Of a stretch of DNA of 40,308 bases, positions 1 to 11,637 are shown piece by piece. Source of the DNA: Pseudomonadota bacterium. GTDB taxonomy: Bacteria; Pseudomonadota; Alphaproteobacteria; Rhizobiales; Beijerinckiaceae. Position 1 is the stretch's first letter; every line of letters begins with the position of its first letter. Under the pieces are notes generated by a model. That model saw only the letters and a list, made by a program, of their open reading frames with translations, did not search any database and was not told the DNA's origin. The stretch spans positions 1 through 40,308 of the forward strand of contig JAJXWB010000030.1 of the NCBI GenBank assembly GCA_021781815.1, read 5' to 3'. The translations under genes were made by a program, and so were the position numbers.

Positions 1-157
1 GCCACTGTCAACGCCGCTCTTCGGCCATCTGCTGCGCCGCAGCGACGATTTGCGTCGCGTCTGGCGCAGAATCGCTCCCTTCCCAAAGCCGGGCTTGGTG
101 TTATGCTGTTCGCCGACAGGCCGGCTGGCGCGCCAGCGCGGCGATTGGAGTTGACCC
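1..157. other. left-edge flank without an assignable gene
   Basis: No gene can be supported here. One plus-strand frame is open from base 2 to a TGA at 152-154 and could be the tail of an upstream gene, but its 50 codons resemble nothing I recognise. The segment ends in a Shine-Dalgarno-like GGAG at 147-150 that serves the next gene. Confidence 0.4.
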
Positions 158-1243
158 TTGTCGTCGCTCGGGGACGAACGGCGCCCATTGGAGGCGCCCA
201 CCCGGGTCGGGAGCGAAAGCAGAGCCGGCGCGCGGGCCGACGCGCCGCCTCTTTACGCCGCGCTCGACCTCGGCACGAACAACTGCCGCCTTCTGGTGGC
301 GCGTCCGGCCGGCGCCGCCACGCCCTCCGGCGCGGAAGGCCTGCGAATCATCGACGCCTATTCGCGCATCGTTCGCCTTGGCGAGGGGCTGTCCCAGTCC
401 GGCCGCCTCGGCGAGCCGGCGATCCAGCGCACGCTTGAGGCGCTCGACATCTGCCGCGACAAGATGGATCGGCGCGGCGTCACGCGCGCGCGGCTGATCG
501 CCACGGAGGCTTGCCGCGCCGCGTCCAATGGCGCTGAATTCGTTGCGCGCGTCTATGAGGAGACCGGGCTGAAACTAGAGATCATCGATCGCGAGACCGA
601 AGCGCGGCTGGCCGCCGTTGGCTGCGGTTCGCTGGCCGATCCGCAGGCCGCCGGCGTGCTTCTGTTCGATATCGGCGGCGGCTCGACCGAAATTGTCTGG
701 CTTGCGCCCGATCGCGCCCGTCAACAGGGCGTGCGCGCCGTCACCATCTGGACGTCGATCGACCTCGGCGTCGTCTCGCTTGCTGAACGATTCGGCGGGC
801 AGCACGTCGATGACGACACCTTCGAGGCGATGGTCGAGGCGTTCGAGGATCGACTGGCGCCTTTCGTCGAAAAGGCTATGGCCCAGCGCGCCTGCGGCCG
901 GTTCCATCTGCTCGGCACGTCCGGCACGATCACGACGGTCGCCGGCATTCACCTCGACCTTTCGCGCTACGACCGTCGCCGCGTCGACGGCCTGTGGATG
1001 TCGTCCGATCAGGCCGACGACGCCGTCGAGCGTCTGCGCGCCATGAGCTACGACCAGCGCGCCGCCAACGGCTGCATCGGCCACGAACGGGCCGACCTCG
1101 TGCTGGCTGGCTGCGCCATTCTGGAGGCGATTCGTCGCGCCTTTCCCGCGCCGCGCATCCGCATCGCCGATCGCGGCCTGCGCGAAGGCATTTTGGTCGA
1201 GATGATGCGCGCCGACCGACTGGCGGCCGGAGAGGGCGCGTGA
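158..1243 (+). CDS. Ppx/GppA family phosphatase (exopolyphosphatase / pppGpp phosphatase type)
   Basis: Members of this ASKHA-fold family hydrolyse polyphosphate or the guanosine pentaphosphate alarmone in the cytoplasm. The 361-residue protein has the first phosphate-binding motif [12 protein letters not shown] near residues 34-45, the [10 protein letters not shown] segment carrying the catalytic glutamate, and the second phosphate motif DIGGGSTEI near 170-178. At 361 residues it is the short form, without the C-terminal HD-like domain of E. coli Ppx (about 510). No ATG precedes the domain. A TGA at 152-154 closes the frame upstream, so I chose TTG at 158, which has GGAG seven bases before it. 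TTG at 188 is a weaker alternative. It overlaps rlmE by 4 bases, implying translational coupling. Polyphosphate and pppGpp substrates cannot be told apart by sequence alone. Confidence 0.9.
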   Translation: MSSLGDERRPLEAPTRVGSESRAGARADAPPLYAALDLGTNNCRLLVARPAGAATPSGAEGLRIIDAYSRIVRLGEGLSQSGRLGEPAIQRTLEALDICRDKMDRRGVTRARLIATEACRAASNGAEFVARVYEETGLKLEIIDRETEARLAAVGCGSLADPQAAGVLLFDIGGGSTEIVWLAPDRARQQGVRAVTIWTSIDLGVVSLAERFGGQHVDDDTFEAMVEAFEDRLAPFVEKAMAQRACGRFHLLGTSGTITTVAGIHLDLSRYDRRRVDGLWMSSDQADDAVERLRAMSYDQRAANGCIGHERADLVLAGCAILEAIRRAFPAPRIRIADRGLREGILVEMMRADRLAAGEGA

Positions 1244-1974
1244 CGGCTGGAAAGCAACGGCCCGGCGGCAAGGGCGAGAAGGAGCGGGGCGGCTCGCTCA
1301 AGACGCGCGTGAAATCGGCGCGCAAGCGTACGCTCTCGTCTACTCTTTGGCTGGAGCGCCAGCTCAACGATCCCTATGTCGCGCAGGCCAAGCGCGAAGG
1401 CTGGCGCTCGCGCGCCGCCTACAAGCTTATCGAGATGGATGAACGCTTTCATCTGCTGAAGCCTGGCATGCGCGTCGTCGATCTCGGCGCAGCGCCCGGC
1501 GGCTGGGCGCAATACGCAGCCCGGACGGTGTGCTCGGACGCAGGGCAGGGCAGGGACAGGGGCCGCGTGATCGGCATCGACCTGCTCGATGTCGACCCTA
1601 TCCCGGGCGTCGAATTCACGATCATGGATTTTCTCGCCGAAGACGCGCCGGCGCGCCTGACCGACATGCTGGGCGGCCGCGCCGACGCCGTCATGTCCGA
1701 CATGGCGGCCAATGCGACGGGCCATCGCCAGACCGACCACCTGAAGATCGTCGCACTTGCCGAGCTTGCCGCCGATTTCGCTTGCGAGGTTCTGGCGCCG
1801 GGCGGCTTTTTCGTCGCGAAGGTTCTGCAGGGCGGCACGGAGGGACAGTTGCTTGCGCGGCTGAAACGCGATTTCGCCGTCGTGCGCCACGTGAAGCCCG
1901 CTGCGAGCCGCAAGGATTCCGCCGAGCTTTATGTGCTGGCGACTGGATTTCGTGGGGCGCAGCCGCAAGATTGA
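1240..1974 (+). CDS. rlmE: 23S rRNA 2'-O-ribose U2552 methyltransferase RlmE (RrmJ/FtsJ)
   Basis: RlmE methylates the 2'-hydroxyl of U2552 in the 23S rRNA A-loop during late 50S assembly, using S-adenosylmethionine. The 244-residue product shows the SAM motif [10 protein letters not shown] (residues 81-90) and the K-D-K-E tetrad: K62 (AYKLIEMD), D154 (VMSDMAAN), K194 ([10 protein letters not shown]) and E229 ([11 protein letters not shown]). The first 35 residues are Lys/Arg-rich, an N-terminal basic tail that suits rRNA binding. I start it at GTG 1240, which overlaps the stop of the phosphatase gene (GTGA). The same frame is open much further upstream, but that part lies inside the phosphatase gene and has no homologous sequence. 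It converges on the dGTPase-like gene with only 6 bases between stops. Confidence 0.95.
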   Translation: MTAGKQRPGGKGEKERGGSLKTRVKSARKRTLSSTLWLERQLNDPYVAQAKREGWRSRAAYKLIEMDERFHLLKPGMRVVDLGAAPGGWAQYAARTVCSDAGQGRDRGRVIGIDLLDVDPIPGVEFTIMDFLAEDAPARLTDMLGGRADAVMSDMAANATGHRQTDHLKIVALAELAADFACEVLAPGGFFVAKVLQGGTEGQLLARLKRDFAVVRHVKPAASRKDSAELYVLATGFRGAQPQD

Positions 1975-1980
1975 GCGACG

Positions 1981-3198
1981 TCACGCTAGATCCATCGTGA
2001 TGTCGACCAGCCGCCGATATTCGCCCAGTGCGTAGCGGTCCGTCATGCCGGCGATATAGTCGGCGACGATGCGGGCGCGGCCGGTTTCGTCGCGCGCGCC
2101 CTTGATGACGCCCGCCCATTCCAGCGGCATGGCGGCGGGCTCTCGCAGGAACAGCGGAAACAGCGCCTCGACGATCCGGGTCGCCTTCGCCCGCACGCGC
2201 ATCACGTCGGGATGGCGGTACATCGCCCCGAACAGGAAGCGCTTGATCGAGATGTCGGCTTCAATCATCGCCGGGGAGAATGAAACCAGCGTGCGGCCGG
2301 CGCCCCGCACCTCTGCTGCGCTGCGGGCGCCGGATTCGGCGATTCGGCGCGCGCTCTCGGCGAGCGCGTCCTCGACGAAGCGTGTGATGACGCGCCGCCC
2401 GAGTTCATGGATGACGCGCGCGCGCTCCAGTGCGCCGTAGGTCTGTTCGATCTCCGACAGCAGCATGTCTATGAACGGCGACGCCGCGCGCAGGTCGCCC
2501 AGCTCGAACAGACCGGCGCGAAGACCGTCGTCTATGTCGTGCGAGTCGTATGCGATGTCGTCGGCGAGCGCGGCGATTTGCGCTTCGGCGCTCGCATGGG
2601 AGGACAGACCGAGCGCGCCGATCGTCGCTTTGCATTCGGCGTCGAAATCGATGATCGGCTTCGGGACGCCGCGCGCGGCGTAGCGCGCGGTCGGGCGGCC
2701 CTCGGGGTCGAGCAGCGGCCCATTGTGCTTGACCAGTCCCTCCAGCGTCTCCCACGTGAGATTGAGGCCGTCGAACCGCGCATAGCGGCGTTCGAGCCGC
2801 GTCACCAGCCGCAGCGCCTGCGCATTGTGGTCGAAGCCGCCGTAACAGCGCATCAGCGCATCGAGCGCGTCCTCGCCGACATGGCCGAACGGCGTGTGGC
2901 CGAGGTCGTGCGCCAGCGCCAGCGCCTCCGCGAGATCGTCATCGACCCGCAAACCCCGCGCCAGGGCGCGCGCGATCTGGGCGACTTCGATCGTGTGCGT
3001 CAGGCGGGTGCGGAAATGATCGCTGCCGAGCGGGACGAACACCTGCGTCTTGTGCGCCAGTCGCCGGAAGGCGGTGGAATGGACGATGCGATCCCGGTCG
3101 CGCTGGAATGCGCTTCGCGTTGGCGAGGCGGGCTCGGGCGTCAGCCGTCCCCGGCTCTGCGCAGCGTCGCACGCGAAGGGCGCCAGAGCAGGCATCAT
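1981..3198 (-). CDS. dgt: deoxyguanosinetriphosphate triphosphohydrolase-like protein (HD domain)
   Basis: This family hydrolyses dNTPs to deoxynucleoside plus triphosphate, influencing dNTP pools. The 405-residue protein carries the HD metal site: H68 in RLTHTIEV, then H97-D98 in [24 protein letters not shown] precedes it, as in the dGTPase-like subfamily of alphaproteobacteria. The frame is open to 3363, but the upstream part overlaps erpA on the other strand. ATG at 3198 (or the adjacent ATG at 3195) follows an AAGGAAG ribosome-binding site, so I start there. It is divergent from erpA, an arrangement I recall as common in Rhizobiales, where dgt is usually followed by argS. Here argS lies about 8.7 kb away on the other strand. 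Substrate preference within the family is uncertain. Confidence 0.92.
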   Translation of the reverse strand: MMPALAPFACDAAQSRGRLTPEPASPTRSAFQRDRDRIVHSTAFRRLAHKTQVFVPLGSDHFRTRLTHTIEVAQIARALARGLRVDDDLAEALALAHDLGHTPFGHVGEDALDALMRCYGGFDHNAQALRLVTRLERRYARFDGLNLTWETLEGLVKHNGPLLDPEGRPTARYAARGVPKPIIDFDAECKATIGALGLSSHASAEAQIAALADDIAYDSHDIDDGLRAGLFELGDLRAASPFIDMLLSEIEQTYGALERARVIHELGRRVITRFVEDALAESARRIAESGARSAAEVRGAGRTLVSFSPAMIEADISIKRFLFGAMYRHPDVMRVRAKATRIVEALFPLFLREPAAMPLEWAGVIKGARDETGRARIVADYIAGMTDRYALGEYRRLVDITMDLA

Positions 3199-3302
3199 CC
3201 TTGCTTCCTTCGAAGGCGCGGGCGTTGAAAGTGGCCGCTGCGCGACATATCTTCGCTGGGCCTCGCAAGGCAAGCCGGACCTTGAACCCGGACAGGAATG
3301 AA

Positions 3303-3644
3303 ATGAACGAGACAGCGACAACCGACGTCGTATTGACGGAACGCGCAGCCCTGCGCGTAGCAAAAATCCTTGAGGGCGAACAGCCGGGCGCGGCGCTGCG
3401 CATCGCCGTCAATGGCGGGGGCTGCTCGGGCTTCCAATATGCATTCGACGTGACGACCGATCGCGCCGCAGACGATCTCGCTCTCGCCCGCGGCGGCGCG
3501 ACCGTGCTGATCGATCCGGTCAGCCTCGAATACATGAAGGGCTGTCAGATCGATTTCGTCGACGACCTGATCGGCCAGTCCTTCAAGATCGACAATCCGA
3601 ACGCCACTGCATCCTGCGGCTGCGGGACGAGCTTCTCCGTCTGA
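3303..3644 (+). CDS. erpA: iron-sulfur cluster insertion protein ErpA (A-type carrier)
   Basis: A-type carriers receive Fe-S clusters from the SUF/ISC scaffold and pass them to apoproteins. The 113-residue protein has the three family cysteines: C41 in [10 protein letters not shown] and C105/C107 in the C-terminal [11 protein letters not shown] further cysteine, C81, is in [13 protein letters not shown]. Length and the GCGTSF ending match ErpA/IscA. I start at ATG 3303, where homology begins. The ATG at 3298 is out of frame. A modest AGGA lies just upstream. The 104-base gap to the divergent dgt start probably holds both promoters. ErpA and IscA/HesB are hard to separate, so the symbol is the likeliest of close alternatives. 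Confidence 0.9.
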   Translation: MNETATTDVVLTERAALRVAKILEGEQPGAALRIAVNGGGCSGFQYAFDVTTDRAADDLALARGGATVLIDPVSLEYMKGCQIDFVDDLIGQSFKIDNPNATASCGCGTSFSV

Positions 3645-3741
3645 TTCCGCCGGTCCTTTCGCCGCAATGTAGCCTTGCCTTGGCCGCGCAGCCATGCGAC
3701 GCGGGGTCGGCCGCGCTTTTGCGGCCAATGTCGGGGCAGCC

Positions 3742-3897
3742 ATGACCAGACTTCTGCGCACGCTCATTCCGCTCGGCGTCATGCTCGCGATAGCCGGCTG
3801 CTCGGCGCCGCCGCCGCCCGAGCCGACCTATCCGCCGCCGCCGCCGAAGAAGCAGCTCGACGCCAAGACCCAGCTCGAGAGCGGCCGCAAGTACTGA
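3742..3897 (+). CDS. small proline-rich lipoprotein, function unknown
   Basis: The predicted product is 51 residues. It starts with a short basic stretch (MTRLLRTL), then a hydrophobic segment ending in the lipobox LAIAGC, so signal peptidase II should cleave before the cysteine and leave a lipidated peptide of roughly 30 residues. After the cysteine come two proline clusters (PPPPEP and YPPPPPKK), then a charged tail ending in ESGRKY. Small Pro-rich lipoproteins of this kind occur in many alphaproteobacteria without assigned roles. The frame is open from 3694, but only the 3742 start puts a signal peptide at the N-terminus. It lies 97 bases after erpA and could share its transcript. Confidence 0.65.
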   Translation: MTRLLRTLIPLGVMLAIAGCSAPPPPEPTYPPPPPKKQLDAKTQLESGRKY

Positions 3898-3930
3898 TCT
3901 CTTCTGCGAGATCTCCCGGGTCAGAGACCC
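3896..3930. terminator. two small hairpins between convergent genes
   Basis: GATCTC/GAGATC (3896-3901 with 3908-3913, six-base loop) is followed by GGGTC/GACCC (3918-3922 with 3926-3930). They lie in the 23-base gap between the lipoprotein and MAPEG genes, running into the MAPEG stop codon. There is no clear U-tract, so this is only a candidate bidirectional terminator. Confidence 0.35.
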
Positions 3931-4343
3931 AGGAGCGTACGCGCGGCGAAAATGATCCACATCGCCGCGAGAATGCCGAGGCCCGCGGCGAAAAACTGGA
4001 AGCGGCGTGGCACGAAGTTCGATGTGACATGCACGTAGGCGTGCCCGTAGCGCGTGGCCACGAACAGCCATGACATGATGACGAACAGCAGGTCGTCCTT
4101 TTTGGTCAGCATGGCGAAGACCACGAGCGCGTAGAACAATATCGGCAATTGCAGATTATTGGCGTAGGCGTTGCTCGTCTGCTGCACGGGCGCGGTCCAG
4201 CCGGCCTGCCCGAGCGCGATGTCCTTCAGCTTGACCTCGCCCGTCTTGATCGCAGCGACGCGCGTCGCCCCCATGCGCGCAGCGAGGAAGAGAACCAGCG
4301 CGACGAGCGCAAAGACAGGCGACAGGACTGCTGCGACGGACAT
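3921..4343 (-). CDS. MAPEG family membrane protein
   Basis: MAPEG proteins (membrane-associated proteins in eicosanoid and glutathione metabolism) are four-helix integral membrane proteins. Some are glutathione transferases, but most bacterial members are uncharacterised. The 140-residue product has four hydrophobic segments: near residues 3-22, 65-85, 88-103 and 117-138. It also has NAYANNLQLPILFY and the ATRYGHAYVH motif typical of the family. I start at ATG 4343 because a GGAG lies about ten bases upstream. ATG at 4370 would add nine residues and has no ribosome-binding site. I recall a MAPEG gene near guaB in several Rhizobiales. Here it follows the ABM gene and guaB on the same strand. 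Confidence 0.85.
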   Translation of the reverse strand: MSVAAVLSPVFALVALVLFLAARMGATRVAAIKTGEVKLKDIALGQAGWTAPVQQTSNAYANNLQLPILFYALVVFAMLTKKDDLLFVIMSWLFVATRYGHAYVHVTSNFVPRRFQFFAAGLGILAAMWIIFAARTLLGL

Positions 4344-4430
4344 GCGCTCGACTCCGGCTGGTTCAGCCATGAACGATACCGGAAGCGAGCCGGAACTGCA
4401 CGAAAAGAACGCGCCCGAAGAGGCGCGCGA

Positions 4431-4489
4431 TCCGGTGGATAAGACCGGACAGATGATTTCCATCTGTCTGAAGCGATTTATCCACCGGA
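4431..4489. repeat. nested palindrome between the ABM and MAPEG genes
   Basis: A perfect 12-base inverted repeat (4431-4442 with 4478-4489, TCCGGTGGATAA/TTATCCACCGGA) encloses a second perfect 8-base inverted repeat (4448-4455 with 4461-4468, GACAGATG/CATCTGTC) with a 5-base loop. A small GC hairpin (CGCGCC 4410-4415 with GGCGCG 4422-4427) sits beside it. It lies 33 bases past the end of the ABM gene and upstream of MAPEG. A transcript end for the ABM gene is possible, but no T-run follows on either strand. The outer arms contain TTATCCACC, one base from the DnaA box TTATCCACA. A terminator, a protein-binding site and a mobile repeat are all open. Confidence 0.8.
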
Positions 4490-4522
4490 CAAGATTTCCG
4501 GAGGGCCGACCTCAGATGAGGA

Positions 4523-4825
4523 TCAATGCGGCAGCTTGTCCGCGAGGATATCCAGTTTGTGGATCTCGGGCTTGTTGGCGAACAGGTTCGGCGCCTGTTT
4601 CATCAATGCGTCCGCAACCCTGCCATTGAGATGGGCGTCCCGGCCTCCCTCGTCCTGGAATGCATCGAATATGCCGAAGGTCGTCGGTCCCATCTTCATC
4701 GCGAACCAGGCGGTGGTCTTGGGCTCCTGCTCCACCAGCGGCTGGGCGTTCTTGAGGAAATTCGCGACCTGCTGCTCCTTGCCGGGTTTCGCTTCGAGCT
4801 GCACGTAGCACGCCATTCGGGTCAT
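4523..4825 (-). CDS. ABM-fold (antibiotic biosynthesis monooxygenase / YgiN-like) protein
   Basis: The 100-residue product fits the dimeric alpha-beta-barrel ABM family, which includes quinol monooxygenases and heme-degrading enzymes. It has the N-terminal strand CYVQLEAKPGKEQQVANFL, the central EQEPKTTAWFAMKMG and TFGIFDAFQDEGGRDAHLNG, where the His in AHLNG matches the family's conserved position. ATG 4825 follows AGGAG at the right spacing, and a second ATG lies three codons in. It lies 115 bases downstream of guaB on the same strand, so cotranscription is possible. Substrate cannot be inferred. Confidence 0.82.
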   Translation of the reverse strand: MTRMACYVQLEAKPGKEQQVANFLKNAQPLVEQEPKTTAWFAMKMGPTTFGIFDAFQDEGGRDAHLNGRVADALMKQAPNLFANKPEIHKLDILADKLPH

Positions 4826-4940
4826 GAGCGGTCTCCTGATCGCGCCCCCCGGTACGGCTAGCTAACGCGCCATTGGAATTTTCCAAGTGCCGCGCGCCTG
4901 TTTCTTCCGCTCGCAGCCCCGCATCGCCCTGCGCGGCGCC

Positions 4941-8085
<3,145 letters not shown>

Positions 8086-8192
8086 CCCTGTTTACGTAAC
8101 GGAAAGAATAGATTGCTTCAATGATCCGCAGTCGCGCGTTGGGGTGTGAATTGCGCGGGGTCCGTCACAATTCAAGCGTTGGCCGCAACGAT

Positions 8193-8720
8193 ATGGCGAA
8201 TATCATAAAATCAGCCGGCGCCGTCGCAGTGATCGCCGTCGTCGCCGCCAATTATCTGGCCGGACGCACGCCGCATTCTCCAGCGCCGCCGGCGGCCGCC
8301 AGCCAGCACGCCTCCGTCGTCCCGCCAGCGCCGCCATCGCTCGGCACTGGGGCCGCCGCCATCCTCCCGCAGGGGCAGAACGGACATTATTTCGCACGTG
8401 TGGAGACACGCGGCGCCACGCTGGACATGATGATCGATACCGGCGCGAGCGTCGTGGCGCTGACCGCGGACGATGCCGCCAAACTCGGCGTCTTTCCGTC
8501 GGAGTCCGATTTCACCGGCCGCACGATGACAGCCAACGGCGCGGCCGCAGTCGCCCCGGTCAAGCTCGACATGGTCAGGGTCGACAATGTGCTCGTCTAT
8601 GACGTCGACGCCATTGTCGCGAGACCCGGCGCGCTCAGCGTCAGCCTGCTCGGCATGAGTTTTCTGAAGAAGCTCGCATCCTATCAGGCGGAGTCGGGTC
8701 GCCTCATCCTGCGCCAGTAG
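8193..8720 (+). CDS. retropepsin-like (clan AA) aspartic protease, membrane-anchored
   Basis: The 175-residue product belongs to the retropepsin-like family common in alpha- and gammaproteobacteria. An N-terminal hydrophobic segment (residues 8-24) is followed by an Ala/Pro-rich linker (28-56) and then the protease fold. The catalytic DTGAS lies at residues 82-86, and the later LLGMSFLKKLASYQ is the second conserved block. Active enzymes of this fold work as dimers. It should face the periplasm. ATG 8193 begins with the membrane segment. ATG 8121 is in frame but adds 24 residues with no signal character. Neither has a strong ribosome-binding site. The substrate is unknown. Confidence 0.8.
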   Translation: MANIIKSAGAVAVIAVVAANYLAGRTPHSPAPPAAASQHASVVPPAPPSLGTGAAAILPQGQNGHYFARVETRGATLDMMIDTGASVVALTADDAAKLGVFPSESDFTGRTMTANGAAAVAPVKLDMVRVDNVLVYDVDAIVARPGALSVSLLGMSFLKKLASYQAESGRLILRQ

Positions 8721-8806
8721 CCGCGGGCGTTCGCAGCCGAACGGCCTTGCCGTACCGCGTCAATCATGGCTTCCTTCCGGCAAAGAACAAGACGCCGGGA
8801 GGAATG

Positions 8807-9604
8807 ATGACAGAGCAGGGAGCGCGCGCCGCCCACGGAGCCGGGACGGAAGTCGGCGGCAAGCCCAGGATCAACAAGCTCGTGCGGGACGATCTGGTCG
8901 TCTGCCTGCTGCAGGGATGGCGTGATTTCGTCGCAGCGCCGCGTTACGGCCTGTTCTTCGGCGGCGTCTATGCGTTCGGAGGCATCGCGATCACGGCGCT
9001 CTTCCTCGCCCTCCATCTGCCCTATGTCGGCTATCCCGTCGCCATGGGCTTTGCCCTGATCGTGCCGTTCGTCGCCATGGGAACCTACGAGATTTCCCGC
9101 CGTCTGGAGCGCGGCGAGCCCCTGAGCTGGGAGGCGGTGTTCGGCGCGGTGTGGCGGCGATCAGGCAAGGATCTCGGCTGGATGGCGCTCGTCACCCTGT
9201 TCGCACTCATCATCTGGGTCGATTTCGCGGTCTTCCTGTTCCTGATGTTTTTCGGCCTGCACGTGCCGACGCCTCAGGAATTGATGATCGAAATACTCTC
9301 CACTTCCAGGGGCCTGACATTCGCTGTCGTCGGCAATGTCGTCGGCGCGGCGGTCGCCATGACGGTGTTCTCCATCACGGTCGTGTCCTTTCCGATTCTC
9401 GCGGATCGCGACATAGACTTCGTGACGGCGATGATCACGAGCGTGCGCTGCGTCCTGACAAACCCGCTCCAGATGGTCGCCTGGGCCTGCGTGATCGGCC
9501 TTCTGCTGCTGATCTCGATGCTCGTCGGGTTTCTCGGCCTGTTCATCGCCTTGCCGGTGCTCGGGCACGCGAGCTGGGCTCTTTACCGCAAGCTGGTCGC
9601 TTAG
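8807..9604 (+). CDS. DUF2189 family integral membrane protein
   Basis: The 265-residue protein matches DUF2189, an uncharacterised family of multi-helix membrane proteins. It opens with a polar region and the family's KLVRDDLVVCLLQGWRDF, then about six hydrophobic segments (the first near residues 48-70), including YPVAMGFALIVPFVAMGTYE and ISRRLERGEPLSW between helices 2 and 3. GGGAGGA at 8797-8803 gives sensible spacing to ATG 8807, while the adjoining ATG 8804 is nearly on top of it. Its stop overlaps the convergent HExxH gene by 4 bases. No function is known for the family. Confidence 0.85.
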   Translation: MTEQGARAAHGAGTEVGGKPRINKLVRDDLVVCLLQGWRDFVAAPRYGLFFGGVYAFGGIAITALFLALHLPYVGYPVAMGFALIVPFVAMGTYEISRRLERGEPLSWEAVFGAVWRRSGKDLGWMALVTLFALIIWVDFAVFLFLMFFGLHVPTPQELMIEILSTSRGLTFAVVGNVVGAAVAMTVFSITVVSFPILADRDIDFVTAMITSVRCVLTNPLQMVAWACVIGLLLLISMLVGFLGLFIALPVLGHASWALYRKLVA

Positions 9605-10032
9605 AGCGCGATGTTTGCGAAGCGCGCGGCCTGCAAATGGATCGCCATGCCGGGGGTCTGAATTTCGCGCATGATCGTCTGCGCGACATACGCTTTGGCG
9701 CGGCGCGTCGAGGCGCGCGGGATCGGGACGCCCTCGGCGCGCATCACTGCGAAGGCCCATTGCTCGGCTTCGTATTCCTGCACATAGACGGGCTTGTCGT
9801 GGAAATGTCCGAGCACGACATGCGCGACTTCGTGCAGATAGACATGCAGCGCGCGCCGCGTGACAGGTCTTGGAACCGAAATCCGGCGGCTGCGCGCCCA
9901 CGCGCACCCGGTCAGGCGCCTGCGATAGGCGACGTACACGTCAGCCGGCGTATGCCGAGCGGCGATTTCTGTGAACCGGATCGCGGCCGCCCGTCGCGCG
10001 GCTTGTAAAGCTGCAGGTTTGAGCATCGTCAT
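9601..10032 (-). CDS. small HExxH putative zinc metalloprotein (ImmA/IrrE-like pattern)
   Basis: The 143-residue product has LHEVAHVVLGH (H67, E68, H71), a zincin active site. About 15 residues later comes EYEAEQWAFAVMR, in which an acidic residue (E86 or E88) could be the third ligand. This order and spacing resemble the ImmA/IrrE peptidases, which cleave repressors of mobile elements. The N-terminus is basic and Ala-rich, and no helix-turn-helix is apparent. No repressor gene or integrase is adjacent. ATG 10032 and ATG 10026 are both possible, and neither has a ribosome-binding site. The short convergent overlap with the DUF2189 gene suggests a compact, old arrangement. I see a metallopeptidase-like core but cannot name the family firmly. 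Confidence 0.65.
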   Translation of the reverse strand: MTMLKPAALQAARRAAAIRFTEIAARHTPADVYVAYRRRLTGCAWARSRRISVPRPVTRRALHVYLHEVAHVVLGHFHDKPVYVQEYEAEQWAFAVMRAEGVPIPRASTRRAKAYVAQTIMREIQTPGMAIHLQAARFANIAL

Positions 10033-10281
10033 ATGAAAATTTGCTTCAGCGCGGGCGATGCCGACTTTGATCTATCGCAACCAAAGTGGAGTTCGGTCGG
10101 ATGTGCGGCCTCTATGCAACACTTTGTCGTCGCCCGGTCGAAGCGTCTGTAGTTAAGCTCCAGCGGACGATCGGGGCGCGAACGCGCGCCGGGGCGGCGT
10201 TGGAGCGCATTTTCCAGAAATGCGTATTGCCGCGTTCGAACGGGCGGGCCAACATGAAAAATTGTTTCGGTTGAGGACAGA

Positions 10282-11637
10282 ATGCGCGTCAACACACGTC
10301 GTTACGGGGCTCACATCGGTTTGCGCGCGCGCCTCGCCCTCCGGCGCTGGTCGCGTCGAGCCGTCTTTCTGCTTGGCGGCATTGCGGTCGGCGGGGCGGC
10401 GGTCTCCATGGCGAAGCTCGCCGACCGGGCGCAAGCGGCATTTCTCTGGCTGATCGACCAGTTTCCTTACATCGGTCTTGCCGTCACGCCGCTTGGCTTT
10501 GGCCTTGCCTCCGTCCTTGCGCGAGACTGCTTTCCGAATTCTCAAGGCAGCGGCATTCCGCAGGCGATCGCTGCCCTGCACATCGCGGAACAGGAAAGGC
10601 GCGCGCCGCTCGTGTCCCTGCGCGTAGCGGGGGGCAAGATCGTAGTGATGACCCTTGGCCTCCTTTGCGGCGCGTCGATCGGTCGCGAGGGGCCGACCGT
10701 ACAGGTCGGCGCAGCGATCATGTTCGCGCTGGGCAGGTTCTCGCCCTATCGGCAGGCCGGATTTCTGCTCGCCGGCGCAGCGGCAGGGGTCGCCGCCGCG
10801 TTCAACACGCCGCTTGCGGGCATCGTTTTCGGTATCGAGGAAATGAGTCGCTCCTTCGAATCCCGCACGAGCGGCCTGATCATCGGCGCGGTCATCGCGG
10901 CCGGCCTCACGGCGATGTCTCTGCTCGGCGATTATTCCTACTTCGGCACGACAAACGCGACCTTGCCGCTTGGCGAATCCTGGGTGGCCATTCTCGTCTG
11001 CGCGATCGCAGGCGGCCTTATGGGCGGTCTTTTCATCCGCATCGTCGCGTTGTTTGCGGGCGGTGCGCCCGGCGGTCTGGGCCGCGTCATCCGGAGCTAT
11101 CCTATCCTGTTCGCCATGATCTGCGGGCTCGGCGTGGCGATCTGCGGCCTGCATGGCGACGCTTCGGTATTTGGAACCGGCTATTCGCAGGCGCGTCAGG
11201 TCGTCCATGCGGACGGTCCTGTCGACTATTGGTTCGCGCCGCTCAAATTCGCCGCCACCGCGATCTCGGCGATCAGCGGCATTCCCGGAGGCGTTTTCTC
11301 GCCCTCGCTGGCCGTCGGCGCGGGGCTCGCCTCGGCTCTGAGCCTCCTTTTTCACTCCGTCCCTCTGGGCGCGCTCGCGCTCGTCGGCATGGTCTCCTAC
11401 CTCGCCGGCGTGGTGCAGGCGCCGATCACCTCGTTCGTCATCGTGTCGGAAATGACCAATGACCATGCGATGATCATCCCGCTGATGGCGGCGGCGTTGA
11501 TCGCCGACGGCGCGTCGAAACTGCTGAGCAGGGAGGGCCTGTATCACCTGCTCTCGAAGAATTTCCGTCCCCCGCCGGGAGAGGCGCGTAGCCAGGCCGC
11601 GGATCAGCGCGCCGGGTTGGAAGGAACTCCGGCATGA
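10282..11637 (+). CDS. ClC family chloride channel/transporter
   Basis: ClC proteins are dimeric membrane Cl-/H+ exchangers or channels. The 451-residue protein has the three selectivity segments: QGSGIPQ (88-94), GREGPTVQ (134-141, with the gating glutamate E136) and GIPGGVFSPSLAVG in the second half. The pattern of about 10-12 membrane segments is complete. The gating glutamate is present, as in exchangers. There are no C-terminal CBS domains, so this is a bare transporter core. ATG 10282 follows GAGGA at good spacing. The stop overlaps the slyX start (ATGA), so the two are probably translated from one message. Exchanger versus channel mode cannot be decided here. Confidence 0.93.
   Translation: MRVNTRRYGAHIGLRARLALRRWSRRAVFLLGGIAVGGAAVSMAKLADRAQAAFLWLIDQFPYIGLAVTPLGFGLASVLARDCFPNSQGSGIPQAIAALHIAEQERRAPLVSLRVAGGKIVVMTLGLLCGASIGREGPTVQVGAAIMFALGRFSPYRQAGFLLAGAAAGVAAAFNTPLAGIVFGIEEMSRSFESRTSGLIIGAVIAAGLTAMSLLGDYSYFGTTNATLPLGESWVAILVCAIAGGLMGGLFIRIVALFAGGAPGGLGRVIRSYPILFAMICGLGVAICGLHGDASVFGTGYSQARQVVHADGPVDYWFAPLKFAATAISAISGIPGGVFSPSLAVGAGLASALSLLFHSVPLGALALVGMVSYLAGVVQAPITSFVIVSEMTNDHAMIIPLMAAALIADGASKLLSREGLYHLLSKNFRPPPGEARSQAADQRAGLEGTPA

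Noticed and set aside
10029-10295. An 88-codon minus-strand frame whose TGA overlaps the ATG of the HExxH gene
   Set aside because: The overlap hints at coupling, but it runs into the ClC start, has no ribosome-binding site and no recognisable sequence, and occupies the expected ClC promoter region.
10855-10875. TTCGAATCC resembling the T-arm of a tRNA
   Set aside because: It lies inside the ClC coding sequence. No acceptor or anticodon stem surrounds it, so it is coincidental.
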